Position numbers and translations under genes: made by a program. The notes beneath the pieces are model-generated. The model saw only the letters and a list, made by a program, of their open reading frames with translations. It did not search any database and was not told the DNA's origin. From positions 804,032 to 868,031 of the forward strand of contig NZ_CP043006.1 in the NCBI RefSeq assembly GCF_008086345.1: a DNA stretch of 64,000 nucleotides, given 5' to 3'. The DNA is from Chitinophaga sp. XS-30. Lineage in GTDB: Bacteria > Bacteroidota > Bacteroidia > Chitinophagales > Chitinophagaceae. Below are positions 1 through 7,882 of the stretch, in pieces. How positions within the stretch are numbered: the stretch's first letter is position 1; each line of letters opens with the position of its first letter.

Positions 1-1857
1 ATGGATCGTATGAAAGCGCCGATCTTTTGAGAAACGATAAAGATAGTCTGACCCTCGCGGTGGATAACCCTGTGCATACAAAATCCCATTGTGCCCACTG
101 CTCACTGTAAACGAATATAAATTCCAGTTATCGGTACCAATAATACCTGTACCGGTAGTAAAGCCGAGCAAAAAATACCGGATGTCCTGCTTTCGCACTG
201 CGCGGTTTAATGTAAGATGCACCGTTTGCGTACTATTATCCACCCATCTGGCGCCACTATTTACATTCAGGAATAGCTGCTCTGTTCCATCCGTATATCC
301 TATGGTGATATTTAAATTATCATTTCCCCCTCTCAGGTCATCGCCGCCGGTTTGAAATGTGGCATACAGGTGCCGCACGCTGCCCTCTGGCTGTCCTTCA
401 GGATAATTCGGGACGTCACGTGGTGGAATATGACTGCCATCATAACGATCATTGACAAAATAGGTACGCCATGCTTTGCCGGTTTCCACTTCAAAATAAC
501 AACCCGTTCTCAGGTCGGGAGCCAATGTACGCACCGCATTTCCTTCATTGGGGTTATAGATGAATATCTTATAATCTTCTTTATGTGCACCCAAGTCTCC
601 CAGATAACGGCCCATGGCATAACCCACACCCAATACAACATGCCTGCCACCATCACTGTTATCTTTTCCCAACACACCTCCTGCAAACAAACCAATCGGT
701 ATAGGGATATTTGCATCAATTGAATTTCTCAGTTCTTCCAACCGGCCGCCATCTGTACCCTGCAATCCCCATCTGAATATCTCGCCGGCCCTTATATTGT
801 ATGAAACTTCCAGTTCGCTCCATTTAACATTTACGTCCCATATGGAATGGTTTTGCCGGCTATAAATATAAGACTGAAGCGGCGTGGCATTGGCTGGTGT
901 ATAATATTGTGATGGAACGGCAATCCGATGATTAAAATAGTCCAATGCAGTATATACCATACCGCCGCATAAACCTCCCCACCGGATAATATCTTCACCA
1001 TTAAATGTATTAATGAAGCGGAACCCATGTGTTTCTGGTAAAAAGGAGGTAACACGCCGTCCATCATTTGTCCATCGGATCAAATGCCACTTTTCCTCCA
1101 CAGTTGCATTTTTATTTCTAAAGCTAACTCCCCCCTTTTCTATATTTCTATGGTTGGGCAAATACATGCAAAGATTTCTTTTTGAAATGATGTTGTAAAA
1201 ACCATCGCCAGTATCTTCCAACCGCCACAACTGGTTATCTGCGTTAATAAAAGGCTTCATTATGGGAATAAGGCTTTGTGTAAGGCAAAGACCGTTTTCT
1301 GATTGGATGCTGAAGTAGCCATCGTTCTGTAAAACCAGTTTCCATTCTTGCCTGTCGGGATTGTTTACAAAAGAGTTCATAAACACTTGCGAATTGGCCG
1401 CCGGCACATTATCTATGACGGTAAGATATCTGTAATCTCTTGCTGTACGAATGAGGAAAGAGCCTGATTGAAGAAAGCGTTCATCTGCCGTTGGAAGCCG
1501 TTCAATACTCAGCGTTGCTGTGTTTGGCCGGGCAACATCATATACAGGAACATCGTTCTCTGCTTCCTTTGTTTTTGTCAACAAAACAGCAGGGTTCGGT
1601 TTAACCCTTTTTTTGCTGTTTCCATCCACATCAAAACCAATTGTCCATTTATCGCTGCTGAAGAGAGCGCCGTAAATCATTTTGATTTGCGCTGTGTCAT
1701 TTGCCTTCTTCACTTTAATGATGAGATGATTTCCTTCCTGGCGGATCATTCCGCTTTGTTTCAGCGCCTGCAGCATCCGTTCCGCATCCGCTTGTTTTTG
1801 CCGGGCGAACGGTTCCAGGGGAATGAGGAACAGAAGGATCAGTAACCAGTTTCGCAA
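1..1857 (-). CDS. Secreted protein with ricin-like lectin region and papain-like cysteine-hydrolase-like region (3' end outside window)
   Basis: An uninterrupted minus-strand frame runs from an in-frame TAA at 1879-1881 to the left edge, about 619 codons without a stop. The best start is the TTG at 1857, giving MRNWLLILLFLIPLEPFA, a good signal peptide; there is no ATG near it. Residues about 125-262 have repeated Q/E-x-W features (QEWKLVL, NQLWRLE, EKWHLI) typical of ricin-type beta-trefoil lectins. After that, GGLCGGMVYTALDYF (Cys297), GGRHVVLGVGY (His406) and FIYNPN (Asn435) are spaced like a papain-like Cys-His-Asn/Asp triad. The C-terminal part is beta-rich and continues beyond position 1. 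I infer an exported, glycan-binding protein with a cysteine-hydrolase-like fold. Substrate and true activity are unknown. The open frame is certain; the fold assignments are by motif only. Confidence 0.75.
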   Translation of the reverse strand, partial: MRNWLLILLFLIPLEPFARQKQADAERMLQALKQSGMIRQEGNHLIIKVKKANDTAQIKMIYGALFSSDKWTIGFDVDGNSKKRVKPNPAVLLTKTKEAENDVPVYDVARPNTATLSIERLPTADERFLQSGSFLIRTARDYRYLTVIDNVPAANSQVFMNSFVNNPDRQEWKLVLQNDGYFSIQSENGLCLTQSLIPIMKPFINADNQLWRLEDTGDGFYNIISKRNLCMYLPNHRNIEKGGVSFRNKNATVEEKWHLIRWTNDGRRVTSFLPETHGFRFINTFNGEDIIRWGGLCGGMVYTALDYFNHRIAVPSQYYTPANATPLQSYIYSRQNHSIWDVNVKWSELEVSYNIRAGEIFRWGLQGTDGGRLEELRNSIDANIPIPIGLFAGGVLGKDNSDGGRHVVLGVGYAMGRYLGDLGAHKEDYKIFIYNPNEGNAVRTLAPDLRTGCYFEVETGKAWRTYFVNDRYDGSHIPPRDVPNYPEGQPEGSVRHLYATFQTGGDDLRGGNDNLNITIGYTDGTEQLFLNVNSGARWVDNSTQTVHLTLNRAVRKQDIRYFLLGFTTGTGIIGTDNWNLYSFTVSSGHNGILYAQGYPPRGSDYLYRFSKDRRFHTIH

Positions 1858-1893
1858 GATTTGTACGGTTTTATAGTATTACATCGAAGTTTC

Positions 1894-2122
1894 TTATTCG
1901 TCTCCGGGCTGGTTCACGAACGGGTACGGTTTCATCGCACGGACCTGCTTTTTACCGGATGCAATGTGCTGTTTATCCAAATATTGCCCAATACCCATTT
2001 ATGGTAACCGCACCTTGCCGCCGCTTCTTGTCATAACAGAGGTGGTAGCTATTCAGCTCGTGATTACTTTCGATCGGGAAGTTTACGTGTTCTTCTGGTG
2101 AGGAATCAGGGTTTGTTTGCGG
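1894..2122 (-). pseudogene. Possible frameshifted coding remnant
   Basis: Two overlapping minus-strand frames look coding. One runs from 2122 and stops at 1973 (ending GAVTINGYWAIFG). The other takes over near the same place and continues to a TAA at 1894 (GQYLDKQHIASGKKQVRAM, then KPYPFVNQPGDE). Joined by one frameshift they would make the C-terminal end of a protein of about 75 residues. No family recognised. It lies just upstream of the secreted lectin-like gene, in the 336-base gap after the serine hydrolase. Confidence 0.3.
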
Positions 2123-2193
2123 TTAACATGATAATATTCAATTATTTGTCATCCAGCGCCATAGCAGCAAATCCACCGTTGTGCGTTCGTGAC

Positions 2194-3633
2194 TTACTTA
2201 TAGGAGTCCTCTTTTGCAATCTCCTGGATCCGCACGATAAGTTTTCCAAGGTTAACTCTATTATTCACGAGAATGACACAACCGCTATTGCGTTCGGGAA
2301 ATGCCGAAATATGTGCAGTTGAACCTTGCTCACTACCATTGTGCTCCAAATGTCTGGTCACCCTACCTTTTCGTACACCCCAGCCAAGTCCCATATTATT
2401 TATTGTAGGTGCATGAGTTAATTTAATGGCAGCATTTATTTCTTTCAATTGTGCATCCAGATAGTTAAGCATATCATTAACTGTTGAACAGAGACCGCCT
2501 GCCGGCGAAAAATATCCCTGGTTTGATACTGTAAGGCGTCTTCCATTTTCGCTATGCGGATGAGCTATATCATACCCGTCTTCATTGGTAATATACATTG
2601 TATTGTTCATCTCAAGAGGCCCGGTAATGAAGCGTCTTACAAGGTCGGCCTGTGAATGCCCGTACACCTTTTCAAGAATATGACCCAGTAACGAAGTTCC
2701 CCAATTTGAATACAAAAATTTATACCCTGGAATGGTATCCAGCGTAACTTTTTTCAAAGCATTATAAAACAATGTGGAATCATAATGTGCCTCGGGGCTT
2801 ACAGGATTATAGTCCGGCTGCTCACCAATATCTTCAGGCATTGCAGGCAGCCTGGAAGTATGGTTTGCCAAATCCCGCAACGTTATTGGCATGCTATTAT
2901 AACTTAGATTATCATAGTTCCCATGCAGGTATTTTCTTATGTCGTCAGTCAGTGATACTTTTTTATCCAACACTGCTTGGGCGAGTAGTGTTGCAGTAAA
3001 GGTTTTAGTTATTGAACCTATTTCATATAGCGTACCTGACGTGGGAAGCTTGTTGTTTCCTTTTTCCGTTTCCCCATAAAAGTAAATATGCTTTTTCCCA
3101 GCTTTAATAATTCCGATAACCAGACTGTTCGCCTTTGAATACTTAAAATATTCCGCTGCCGCCGAATCTACCGCTTTGTCGAGAGCAGACCTTAGGCTGT
3201 TATCAGATTTTACAACGGGAGGTTCGGAAAGGAAAACAAGGGGAGCACTTTTCAATCCAAAACTGCTGATTTTATTGTCATAGGTTAACTGAAGGTCCAT
3301 AATCATGTCCCTTAATTCAAACTCCAATAGATAGGATACCTTGCCCTTATCTTCTGCAAGAAATGATGATGCAACAATTTTGCCGGAGTTCTGATTTCCT
3401 TTTAAAAAATTTACAAGTTTTGGTTGTGAAATCTTATTGCTAAAGGATGTATCAAAGAGCCGGTAGATTGCTTTATAATCTCCATGGTTAAATTTTGATA
3501 CGATAGTATCCTTCATTGCTTCATATGCGCTGTGATTTATCTGACCTTGCGCAAAAACGGGGAGCAAGAGCATAGGATAAAAGACAGTTTTTCGTAGCAA
3601 GACAATGATGTGTGGAGTTATTGTAACTATCAT
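2194..3633 (-). CDS. Serine hydrolase, beta-lactamase (class C/penicillin-binding) fold, with N-terminal DUF3887-like domain
   Basis: 479 residues. A hydrophobic N-terminus ending LLLPVFAQG is a likely signal peptide, so the protein is periplasmic or surface-exposed. Residues about 35-130 resemble the small DUF3887-type domain often placed before such hydrolases. The catalytic domain has the SxxK motif (S207-ITK210, in EIGSITKTFTATLLA), NHTSRLP, the YSN motif (Y308-S-N310) and HNG near the C-terminus in place of KTG. Members of this family (beta-lactamase-related, Pfam PF00144) hydrolyse peptides, esters or amides; true beta-lactam resistance is uncommon. The 3' end is followed by a gap with no clear terminator. 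The ATG at 3633 is used; Met21 is a possible internal start. Substrate cannot be told from sequence. Confidence 0.9.
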   Translation of the reverse strand: MIVTITPHIIVLLRKTVFYPMLLLPVFAQGQINHSAYEAMKDTIVSKFNHGDYKAIYRLFDTSFSNKISQPKLVNFLKGNQNSGKIVASSFLAEDKGKVSYLLEFELRDMIMDLQLTYDNKISSFGLKSAPLVFLSEPPVVKSDNSLRSALDKAVDSAAAEYFKYSKANSLVIGIIKAGKKHIYFYGETEKGNNKLPTSGTLYEIGSITKTFTATLLAQAVLDKKVSLTDDIRKYLHGNYDNLSYNSMPITLRDLANHTSRLPAMPEDIGEQPDYNPVSPEAHYDSTLFYNALKKVTLDTIPGYKFLYSNWGTSLLGHILEKVYGHSQADLVRRFITGPLEMNNTMYITNEDGYDIAHPHSENGRRLTVSNQGYFSPAGGLCSTVNDMLNYLDAQLKEINAAIKLTHAPTINNMGLGWGVRKGRVTRHLEHNGSEQGSTAHISAFPERNSGCVILVNNRVNLGKLIVRIQEIAKEDSYK

Positions 3634-4061
3634 AATCTATTAATGTAAGATGAGATATTAAACGAAGCCATGACGCACAACACATAAATATACGAAACCC
3701 TATTATCAGATTACGTCAATCTATCGGATCAAGTCAAGTTCCTGGGGCTCAGCAGTTTATTATTGAACCCTATTGCGGAAGCAGCTGTTCATACTACGAT
3801 CAACATCGGATCGCTGCCTTGTGGTGAACGAAGGGTGACGGGGGATCACCCCGGGGCATGGGGATTTGATGCGGTTATAGTCTGAAGTTAGTGCGGGTTT
3901 GAAAAGGAGCTAAAAGAAAATATAAAAGTGGTTGCCATCCACGATACTTGTCTATAGCGGTTTCCGGGAAACAAAAAAGGCAACCATCACTGATTGCCTT
4001 TGATAGCTTCGCTTCCCCTGCTGGACAATTATCTAACCAATTAGTAAATGATTTACAGTCT
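3634..4061. other. Gene-free spacer with hxlR terminator
   Basis: 428 bases between the serine hydrolase and the HxlR gene. I see no credible coding frame. It holds a minus-strand hairpin terminator (3973-4000) and, at 4012-4026, a block resembling the 3' end of a tRNA gene (see findings). Confidence 0.5.
3973..4000 (-). terminator. Intrinsic terminator of the HxlR gene
   Basis: Arms aaggcaa (3977-3983) and ttgcctt (3994-4000) form a 7-bp stem. Read on the minus strand the hairpin is followed by a run of six T. It lies about 60 bases past the hxlR stop codon. Confidence 0.6.
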
Positions 4062-4469
4062 TTAGCGCGTTGACATGCCCAAAGGTGCAGTTGGACGTTC
4101 GTCCAAATCAGAACTTATAGCTTCTTTCAAAATCACTCTACGCAAACGGCCTTCGTTTTCATTACCCCATTGCCCTAATGCGGCAATCACGGGGATTACA
4201 GTCTTACTAAATTCGGTGAGACTGTATTCTACCTTTGGCGGTACAACCGGATAAACTTTTCTCGTGATCAATTCGTGCTCTTCCAACTCTTTCAACTGAA
4301 TATTCAAAACCCTGCGTGAAGCATCGGGGATTTTGCGTTGCAATTCGCTTGGGCGTTTATGACCGACATTGATAAACCACAGCAAACGGATTTTCCATTT
4401 TCCGTAAAGGACTTCACCAATCAAATCAAGTCCGCAATTCAGGTTGGGTGGTGTCTTTCTTTCATACAT
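4062..4469 (-). CDS. HxlR-family winged-helix transcriptional regulator
   Basis: 135 residues, the usual length for HxlR regulators. Typical features: conserved N-terminal Cys in NCGLDLIGEVLYGKWKIRLL (C12), the recognition-helix stretch RPSELQRKIPDASRRVLNIQ, then LKELEEHELITRKVYPVVPPKVEYSLTE forming the beta-wing, and a C-terminal dimerisation helix (VIAALGQWG). HxlR proteins usually sense electrophiles or redox stress through that Cys and repress a divergent detoxification gene. Here the divergent neighbours are an SDR and an NTF2-like protein, 138 bases away, so control of that pair is a reasonable inference. The start ATG is well supported by the conserved N-terminus. Confidence 0.92.
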   Translation of the reverse strand: MYERKTPPNLNCGLDLIGEVLYGKWKIRLLWFINVGHKRPSELQRKIPDASRRVLNIQLKELEEHELITRKVYPVVPPKVEYSLTEFSKTVIPVIAALGQWGNENEGRLRRVILKEAISSDLDERPTAPLGMSTR

Positions 4470-4607
4470 TTCGCAAAGTTATACATATGTCTCATTTGCC
4501 GCAATAGGGGATAAATTTATCCCTATGTGAATCGTAACTCCGTACTTGTTCTGTCATCCTTTACGTCTCAATTTTGCCCTATTATCAATTTTTAAAACAG
4601 GACAAAA
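4470..4607. promoter_or_regulatory. Divergent promoter/operator region hxlR-SDR
   Basis: 138-base, A+T-rich gap between the divergent HxlR and SDR genes. It must hold both promoters and, by family precedent, the HxlR operator. I could not point to one convincing dyad. Confidence 0.45.
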
Positions 4608-5399
4608 ATGGAACAGTTCAATTTCAACAATGAGTTATCAGGTAAGATTGCCTTGGTAACCGGCGGTACAAAAGGCGCCGGAAGAGCTATTGCAGAAAGG
4701 CTGGTACAGGCTGGCGCAACGGTGATTATTACGGCCAGAAACGCCCCGGAAAAAGAAAGCAGCCAACTGCATTTTATTGCTGCCGATTTAAGCAAGGTAG
4801 AAGGAGCAGCAAAAGTAGTCAGTGAGGTATTATCGACTTATGGAAGGCTGGATATTCTTGTGAACAACCTTGGTTCTTCAACAACACCCGCCGGTGGTTT
4901 CGCGTCGTTAACCGACGAAGATTGGATATCAACGTTGCAAGCGAACCTGCTTGCTCCGGTTCGATTGGACAGAGGATTTTTACCGCAAATGATTGAACAA
5001 AAAAGCGGTGTCATTATTCACATTGCGTCCATTCAGGGCAAATTGCCTTTGTATGATTCCACTTTACCTTATGCCGCTGCGAAAGCCGGCTTAAGAAATT
5101 ACAGCAAAAGCTTATCCAACGAAGTCTCCCCAAAAGGTGTTCGGGTGCTGACTGTTTCGCCAGGATGGATAAATACAACAGCATCGATAGCCTGGTTGGG
5201 CGAGATTGCAAGAAATGCTAATAGTACTGTAGAAGAAGCTCAGCAAAGCGTCATGGATGCTTTGGGTGGAATACCTTACGGCAGGCCTGCCGAACCGGAA
5301 GAAGTAGCCGAATTGGTTGGCTTTTTGGCTTCGCCAAGAGCCGCTTATTTGACAGGAACGGAGTACGTTATTGATGGCGGCACCGTACCAACTATCTAA
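4608..5399 (+). CDS. SDR-family NAD(P)-dependent oxidoreductase
   Basis: 263 residues, classical short-chain dehydrogenase/reductase. Rossmann motif TGGTKGAGRAIAE lies near residue 18, NNLG (variant of NNAG) near residue 87, and the catalytic Ser (HIASIQG) and YxxxK (YAAAK) around residues 144-162; the C-terminal GTEYVIDGGTVPTI is typical. It probably reduces or oxidises a small carbonyl or alcohol; the substrate is unknown. It is the first gene of a short operon with the NTF2-like gene 21 bases downstream, divergent from hxlR, which suggests induction by a reactive small molecule. Confidence 0.92.
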   Translation: MEQFNFNNELSGKIALVTGGTKGAGRAIAERLVQAGATVIITARNAPEKESSQLHFIAADLSKVEGAAKVVSEVLSTYGRLDILVNNLGSSTTPAGGFASLTDEDWISTLQANLLAPVRLDRGFLPQMIEQKSGVIIHIASIQGKLPLYDSTLPYAAAKAGLRNYSKSLSNEVSPKGVRVLTVSPGWINTTASIAWLGEIARNANSTVEEAQQSVMDALGGIPYGRPAEPEEVAELVGFLASPRAAYLTGTEYVIDGGTVPTI

Positions 5400-5420
5400 T
5401 CACTATTTAAAGCTTACAAA

Positions 5421-5744
5421 ATGAACTTACCTAAAGTAGTATCCAATTTAGTAAAGGCACAAAACGATTTTGATAGTGCCGCCTATGCAGATTGTTTTTC
5501 CGAAACAGCCGTGGTGTTTGATGAGGGAAAAACCCACACCGGAAGAAAAGAAATAGGACATTGGATCGATGACGCAAATAAGCGATACAAGGCCGTAATG
5601 AACCCAGTGGGCTTTGAAGAAAAGGAAGGTGAAAGCCTTTTGAAGGCAGAAGTTTCAGGAGACTTTCCCGGGAGTCCAATTGTGATGACATATCATTTAC
5701 AAATAGCCAATGAATTAATAAAGTCATTGAAAATTACAGGTTAG
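5421..5744 (+). CDS. NTF2-like / SnoaL-type nuclear transport factor 2 family protein
   Basis: 107 residues, short for the fold but with the standard pattern: N-terminal helix VVSNLVKAQNDFDSAAYADCFSETAVVFDEG, then HTGRKEIGHWIDDANKRYK and a final beta-hairpin (PIVMTYHLQIANELIKSLKITG). The NTF2 cone holds a small-molecule pocket; some members are isomerases or cyclases, many have no known reaction. It sits 21 bases after the SDR and ends in a strong hairpin terminator, so the two form one transcription unit probably under HxlR control. Confidence 0.85.
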   Translation: MNLPKVVSNLVKAQNDFDSAAYADCFSETAVVFDEGKTHTGRKEIGHWIDDANKRYKAVMNPVGFEEKEGESLLKAEVSGDFPGSPIVMTYHLQIANELIKSLKITG

Positions 5745-5773
5745 AAAGGAATGGCTAGTTTAGCCATTCCTTT
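5745..5773 (+). terminator. Strong intrinsic terminator of the SDR/NTF2 operon
   Basis: A perfect 13-bp inverted repeat (aaaggaatggcta 5745-5757 and its complement 5761-5773) with a 3-base loop starts directly after the stop codon. Its last bases touch the left end of the IS256-type element. Confidence 0.85.
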
Positions 5774-7071
5774 CGGTAGTATTACATAAAGTGTGTCAGT
5801 CGGTTAAAGATTCAATTTGAGTCTGTCCCCAAAGATAATAGATAATTGAGCTAGTGTCTGATTCCAGTTGTGTACAGGTTTGTTCTATTTGGCACAAATG
5901 TTCTCCTGGACAAGGAATAAGAGTTTCATCAGGGCGTCTTCCGACTGGAAGGCGCCTTTTGATTTGGTGACAGCCCGGAGCTGTCGGTGGAAGCCTTCGA
6001 TAATATTGGTGGTATACATAATCCTGCGAACGTCTTTATTATACTGGAAGTAGCTGCTTAAACGAGGCCAGTTCTTTCGCCATGATTCAATGACCTTGGG
6101 ATAACGCTGGCCCCAGTTTGTCTCCAGCTGACCAAGATTGCGTTCCGCCTGCTCTGCAGTCGTTGCCCGGTAAACGCCCTGAAGGTCCTTCATAAAGGGT
6201 TTGACGTCCTTGCAGGATAGATATTTCTGGGAGTTGCGGATTTGGTGGACGATGCATAGCTGGACTTCTGTCTGTGGAAAAATGCTCTCTATCGCATCGG
6301 AGAAGCCCTGCAAGTTATCTATACAGGCTATGAAGATATCTTCCAGTCCCCGGTTCTGCAGATCAGTCAGCACCTGCAGCCAGAATTTAGCACCTTCGTT
6401 TTCTCCGATATACATACCCAACAGCTCCTTATAGCCTTCCTGATTAAGACCGATAATGCAATAAACGGCACGGGTGATGACACGTCCCTCATGACGAACT
6501 TTATAGTGAATGGCATCCAGCCATACAAAAGGGTAAACACGTTCCAGCGGACGGCTGCGCCACTCCTGGATCAGGGGCAGGATTTTATCGGTTACGCGGC
6601 TGATGGTGGCCGTTGAGGCTTCCACTCCGTACATATCCATCAAATGATCACGAATATCGCTGTAACTGGCTCCCCGGGCATACAGTGCGATGATTTGCCG
6701 GTCCAGATCAACACCAAGGGTCTTGTGTCGCTTAGGGATCAGTTCCGGCTCGAATGTGCCGTTACGGTCTCTGGGAGGGTTAATATCCACAGTGCCGATA
6801 GGTGTTTTTACCTGTTTACGGCCTTTGCCATTCTTTCTGTTGGCCTCGGCATCATCTTCAATATGAGCCTCCAATTCGCCTTCCAGCGCTCCCTCAAGGA
6901 ACTCTTTTAACAATGGCGTAAGCACTCCATCCTTGCCAAGCAGCGTGTCACCCTTCTTCAAACGGTTGGCCGCCTGCTTCTTGAATGCTTCAAAATCAAA
7001 ATTCTGTTTGTCCATATGTGCAGTTTAAAGTTAATCAACTTTTAACTGACACACTTTTTGTAATACTACCG
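5774..7071 (-). mobile_element. IS256-family insertion sequence
   Basis: The transposase gene is bounded by terminal inverted repeats of 27 bases (5774-5800 and 7045-7071) that agree at 26 positions, beginning cggtagtattaca and containing gtgtgtcagt. About 1.3 kb, normal for the family. IS256 elements usually make 8-9 bp target duplications; the flanks here (ccattcct... left, aaaaatag... right) do not match, so the insertion was followed by a deletion or recombination on one side. The right end interrupts an open reading frame. Confidence 0.88.
5885..7015 (-). CDS. IS256-family transposase
   Basis: 376 residues, close to the usual 390-400. Mutator-type transposase with the DDE triad: first Asp in WLDAIHYKVR, second Asp in CIDNLQGFSDAI, and the Glu in TNIIEGFHRQLR, with the family's C/H motif (LCIVHQIRNS) between. 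The N-terminal part carries the ARGASYSDIRDHLMDMYG helix-turn-helix region. No frameshift, so it may be active. The ATG at 7015 follows the right inverted repeat by about 30 bases, leaving room for its promoter inside the end. Confidence 0.95.
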   Translation of the reverse strand: MDKQNFDFEAFKKQAANRLKKGDTLLGKDGVLTPLLKEFLEGALEGELEAHIEDDAEANRKNGKGRKQVKTPIGTVDINPPRDRNGTFEPELIPKRHKTLGVDLDRQIIALYARGASYSDIRDHLMDMYGVEASTATISRVTDKILPLIQEWRSRPLERVYPFVWLDAIHYKVRHEGRVITRAVYCIIGLNQEGYKELLGMYIGENEGAKFWLQVLTDLQNRGLEDIFIACIDNLQGFSDAIESIFPQTEVQLCIVHQIRNSQKYLSCKDVKPFMKDLQGVYRATTAEQAERNLGQLETNWGQRYPKVIESWRKNWPRLSSYFQYNKDVRRIMYTTNIIEGFHRQLRAVTKSKGAFQSEDALMKLLFLVQENICAK

Positions 7072-7609
7072 AAAAATAGACCGCCAGCTCATCGAAGGAG
7101 TTCGTTTTCATTTTGTTACTAATCCTCTATCTGGACGGACAACTTCAAATAATAGAACTGATGAATATATTCAACTTCAAACAAAACACCCTTTATATGA
7201 ATCGGGGGAAGAACTTTTGGAGGATCTGATAAAGCATTCTAAATTCAAACACTACAGACATCTACGATACCTGGCCGATAATCATGCAGGGCATTTGTTA
7301 AAAGTGAGGTTTATATTACAACCATTTTCTTTTGTGTTTCTTCTGGAAGGATCGGAAAAGTTTCACATCATTTTAGAAACGCTTGATACAGAGGAGGCCA
7401 GTTATCTTTGGCATTTTCCAAAAAGAGTCTCCGAATTACCCTTCAGGTTAAAAGAGATTGACAGATACCTGGATATTATCCGGAAGCAGGGTCGGCAAGG
7501 ATTTCTAACGGCTCCGCCGGAAAATTTCAGTCGTGTTCTGCACGATTATTCTGATGATCAGAAGGGTTTTATCATCTGGAAAGATATGTTGGGGGAGAGA
7601 CTGATTTAG
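7067..7609 (+). pseudogene. 5'-truncated gene cut by the IS256 element
   Basis: The reading frame is open from the very end of the IS (stop at 7061-7063 lies inside the inverted repeat) to a TAG at 7609, about 180 codons. It starts in mid-protein: RKIDRQLIEGVRFHFVTNP, then SGRTTSNNRTDEYIQLQTKHPLYESGEELLEDLIKHSKF. Only a weak TTG at 7217 could serve as a start, so the gene has lost its 5' part to the IS insertion and the linked deletion. The sequence is mixed charged/hydrophobic with no motif I recognise. Its position beside a nuclease-like gene and a restriction system suggests, but does not show, a defence or mobile-element origin. Confidence 0.7.
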
Positions 7610-7623
7610 GAAAAGTAACTGCA

Positions 7624-7882
7624 ATGACATTGCAGCTTGGTATACAACGTGTAATGATAGGCACGTTATTTACACGTCAGTTCTACAGACGGCTAAACCC
7701 ATCTGATTTTGGTATCCAATGCTGCTGGATTGCCTGAGGAATTGAACTCCGAAACTTTGGAAGCCTGGCTTCGTTTAAAATTGGGAAAGCGCATCCTTGT
7801 AAAATATAATAAACACCTGGTTGAACGAATGCAAGTTCCAATTCTGCGAGATTTCCTGTTTTTAAGAACTGGTGGTTTATAA
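7624..7882 (+). pseudogene. Frameshifted gene remnant
   Basis: Two plus-strand frames in succession look coding: MTLQLGIQRVMIGTLFTRQF and on to RRLNPSDFG (from 7624), then in a different frame VSNAAGLPEELNSETLEAWL and on to PILRDFLFLRTGGL ending at the TAA 7880-7882. One frameshift near 7710 would join them. The end overlaps the 3' end of the convergent nuclease-like gene by six bases. No family recognised. Confidence 0.4.

Noticed and set aside
2194..3633. Antibiotic-resistance class C beta-lactamase
   Set aside because: It has the fold, but HNG replaces KTG, it carries a DUF3887-like extension, and it resembles general serine hydrolases more than AmpC.
5760..7085. Target-site duplication for the IS256 element
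   Set aside because: I compared both flanks at 8 and 9 bases for two possible end positions and found no match.
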